A stretch of DNA of 64,000 bases, from positions 390,514 to 454,513 of the forward strand of contig JAYKAV010002950.1 in assembly GCA_035582835.1 (NCBI GenBank), written 5' to 3'. The notes under the pieces are model-generated. The model was not told the DNA's origin. It worked only from the letters and a program-made list of their open reading frames with translations, and ran no database searches. A program made the position numbers and the translations under genes. The DNA comes from Phoebastria nigripes (lineage: Eukaryota; Chordata; Aves; Procellariiformes; Diomedeidae). Each line of letters opens with the position of its first letter. Within the stretch, counting starts at the first letter, position 1. Shown piece after piece: positions 61,260 through 64,000 of the stretch.

Positions 61260-62460
61260 TTTAAAATAATTTATTCCAGGACTAGAAGCTGCCCGCTCAC
61301 CAGATTCCACCTGATCCAGTGGCATTGTTTACGTTCACAGGCTTCTGTTCATTAGATCGCTGGGGTCACCACCCTTAATTTCTTAAACCTCTGTCACTGC
61401 TATGCATTTACATGAGTCCTATTTAATCTTGCAGTAGCACTCCTCAGGAAGGACAGGATTCACGCTTGTGGTTTACATGACTAATTGATTCTTGTCGACA
61501 AAACCGGTGCTAAAACAAGTACGTACTGCAGATGCCTCCCTCCTTAAGGTGGAAGCCAAAGAGGCTCTGTATCACCCTCCGGCTCTTCGAGCTGTTAGCA
61601 ATTAGTTCCATGAGACATTGCCAGAATGTGTCTGTTTATGGTGGGAAACACTGAAAACATTATACATTTGGGTTTTATTAAAATATATAGGCCAAGAATT
61701 AATTCATACTCTCAGGTCAGATACAGCAACCTTGCTTGAGTTCTATGGCACCAAAAGAAGTAGTGAGGGCTCAGTAATAAATGCAATATGGATTTTTTAA
61801 AAGAGATTTTAGATAACAAGCAACATTTTCTTTATTATTTCTCCTTCGGAGAATAACAAGCCACATATAGCCTGATGCTGAAAATGACTGGGGGGGGAGA
61901 CTTTTTTATCTTGCCCCCTATAATAGATTTTTTCTTTTGCTCAATTCTCTCTGTGAATAACAAGAGTGGCAGCCATTTTCTCCCAGCTCAACATCAAAAC
62001 CCCTTTCATCTGCTGTCTAAATGCAAACAAAGCAAACCTTCCACCAGGCCTTTCTTTCCAGATAAATTAAAACTCTCATGTCCTGGGGCCTAAATCAAGC
62101 CTACAGGCCTTCCCTAGATAAATCCTTTCTCAACCTGAAATCTTCTTGCTACACGTGCTCCTTGTAAGATAATTTTGCAGTAGCTAATCAATAATGCAAC
62201 AGTAAATTGCATTTAAATAAACATTAGCAGCCCTCTTAATGAATAAAACCTCATTTGCAATTTGTCAAAGTCAGAATTGCTGGACTCTTTTGATATTCAT
62301 TAGAATATTGGAAATTGGAGCTTTGACAGGTTTTATGTATGTTGCAATTATGATTTTTGTGAATAAAGGAAGTGCTTTATTTTCACAAGAATTTTTGAAT
62401 AAAAACAGTGATATATGCTATGGACTTGATAGATTTCAATTGCCACCTTATTAAAAATGC
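61260..62460. promoter_or_regulatory. Candidate regulatory region rich in homeodomain/SOX motifs
   Basis: The stretch has even composition and few simple repeats. It carries CTAATTGATT (61481-61490), CAATTAG (61600-61606), GCTAATCAATAATGCAAC (about 62183-62200) and three copies of ATAACAAG (61813-61820, 61853-61860, 61957-61964). No long open frame is present. This texture is typical of conserved non-coding elements near developmental genes, but that is an inference from motifs only. Confidence 0.3.
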
Positions 62461-64000
62461 AGAAAAAGAAAAAAACCTATGTTACAGTCACAAATTTTAA
62501 AAGGTTGAAATGTACTATACATATATTTTGTAAAAACTTATTATGAAATTCCTTCTTTTGTATGAAGAATTTTAATTAATTTGCTGTGATCCTAAGCTTT
62601 GGAAAAATACAATTCTTAGTAATTAATTTTTACGCGGCAATACAGTATTACAGTTGTATGTGTCGCTAATTTTGTAGTGAAATTGCAAAATAAAAGCATG
62701 TTTACCCATCATATATTGTAAATCCACTTAATAAGGTTTTTTGGTTTTATCCCCATTTTTCAATGGAAGCACTTCACATAAATGTCCCCATGTGAAACAT
62801 CTGCACCATGCACATTACTGTGTGAATTCAGCGCTTTATAAACAAAGTCTTACACCTGGGATGGAGGAAAAATTCTAATTTTGAGAACCATTAGATTGTG
62901 GAATAGTATCCCAAGGGAAGAAGGAGAAGCCATATCCACAAGCTATTTAAAAACAAATTGGAAAACCTGAGCAGTGCAGTGCAAAGAGTAGAATGACACC
63001 GGGAGAGAAACACACCAAAAATTATGTGCAAGTTGTTTTCCGTCTCTGAATTCTGTGATTGCACGGAAGGATGAGGCCAAGCAGGGCACAGAGCACAGTG
63101 TTGGTTTACTACAGGAGTTTCTATGGAAAAATCCAGCTTTCCTTTAAAACACGTGCACACATGCACATGTGCACACACTCAGATTTGTGTCTTCTGCACT
63201 GACATGAGAAATCCTCTGACCTGAGGTTCCTTTGTGGGAAGAAATGGTAAACGAACACAACACGTTCCTCTTGCTCTGAAGGAGTTTGAACTCATGCAGT
63301 GTGAACCACATTTGTAAACAAAAACCCCAAAACATCTCCCTTTCCCTTACGTAAACCCAGAAGAAATGCTAGCTCTTTGGAAACATCTCTTTAATAGGTT
63401 TGTTTGAAGGACCAGGCCCTCTGTGTGAGGGAGTCTGAAGAGTTGTATAGATTTTCAAATTAAATATCACTATACAAAACACTGTTCTCTAAAGATTACA
63501 AAGATATACATACTGATATATTGTAGAAAATAGCTGGCTGCAGCTTGTACTACGAGCAATATCCATTTTTTTGTGCATTCAAACATTAATGAGGCCCAAA
63601 TCTGCTTAGCTTTGAAAATCATGAAATGCATGAAGACAAGAAAGACATATCCAGCTGCTACCACACAAATTTGTGACTTTCTGTGATCTCCAGAATGTAT
63701 TTCTCCCAAGGTACGTTTAGGAGGGCAAGAGGAGCTGTGGCTCATAAAGTAGCTTGATTGGCTCACGAGAAGCCAGTAAAGACACTGGCTAAAACAAACA
63801 TCGCCTGAACATCAGCGCAGCGTATGCCTCATCTGGGCATCGCACCCCGCCATCAACACGCATCCATTTACAGCAGCCTCTTACTCTGAAATGGCTCATT
63901 CACAGGAAAAGGTTGTGTAAGCCTGATTTATGGTTTCCACCTTCAATCTCTAAGTCAGGGCTCCTTTCTTGTCACCGGCAAGGCAGTTCCACACAGGCAA
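62461..64000. other. Non-coding stretch, no gene recognised
   Basis: AT-rich sequence containing a TTCACAT/ATGTGAA hairpin at 62773-62796 and the alternating tract at 63149-63178. Frames up to 98 codons have no recognisable motifs. The last ~200 bases are richer in C. Confidence 0.6.
63149..63178. repeat. 30-nt alternating purine-pyrimidine tract
   Basis: Every base from 63149 to 63178 alternates purine and pyrimidine, mostly CA/TG steps with one CG and several GC steps. It is a CA-type simple repeat with Z-DNA potential. Confidence 0.85.

Noticed and set aside
1..64000. Endogenous retrovirus, CRISPR array, or bacterial or phage gene system
   Set aside because: No LTR pair, gag/pol/env-like frame, regularly spaced repeats or prokaryotic gene layout was seen. 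All reverse-transcriptase signal is CR1-type.

Overview
The window looks like non-coding nuclear DNA from a sauropsid, most likely a bird. The evidence is two CR1-type LINE fragments, one with the short octamer-type CR1 3' tail, together with very diverged MIR-like SINE relics and short hairpin-shaped relics of a kind I associate with ancient amniote repeats. No L1, Alu or B1 sequence was recognised. The DNA is AT-rich by eye and CpG-poor, has no CpG island, and shows no operons, ribosome binding sites or bacterial genes. I recognise no host protein-coding exon, tRNA, rRNA or microRNA. Open frames up to about 170 codons occur, but apart from the CR1 frames they have no recognisable domain and look like chance frames.

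Layout. Positions 1-20704 are unannotated AT-rich DNA with a hairpin (242-277), a TA/CA tract (2662-2685), hairpin-family relics (about 2766-2842, 6194-6288, 19240-19283), a MIR-like SINE (8331-8452) and weaker SINE-like traces. Positions 20705-21497 hold a 5'-truncated CR1 on the + strand that reaches its 3' terminus. Positions 21498-46474 are gene-free, with an (AAAT)9 microsatellite, four small tandem or direct duplications, several palindromic motif clusters, a canonical G-quadruplex motif (44311-44325) and pyrimidine tracts. Positions 46475-47515 hold a second CR1 on the - strand. It is an internal reverse-transcriptase fragment with stops, a frameshift and a changed catalytic residue. 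Positions 47516-64000 are again gene-free, with a degraded LINE-like relic (49036-49180), hairpin relics (51236-51350, 55507-55610), a MIR-like SINE on the - strand (52410-52555), two long A-tracts, a 1.2 kb homeodomain/SOX-motif-rich stretch (61260-62460) and a 30-nt alternating purine-pyrimidine tract (63149-63178).

No genes work together here. The most plausible reading is an intergenic region or a long intron. Several short stretches with clustered homeodomain, POU, SOX or RFX-like motifs are reasonable candidates for distal regulatory elements, but this rests on motif reading alone; conservation could not be tested. I found no sign of a new multi-gene system, and I say so rather than force one. 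At least 34 isolated N bases mark ambiguous calls; they are much denser in the first 34 kb than in the last 30 kb.
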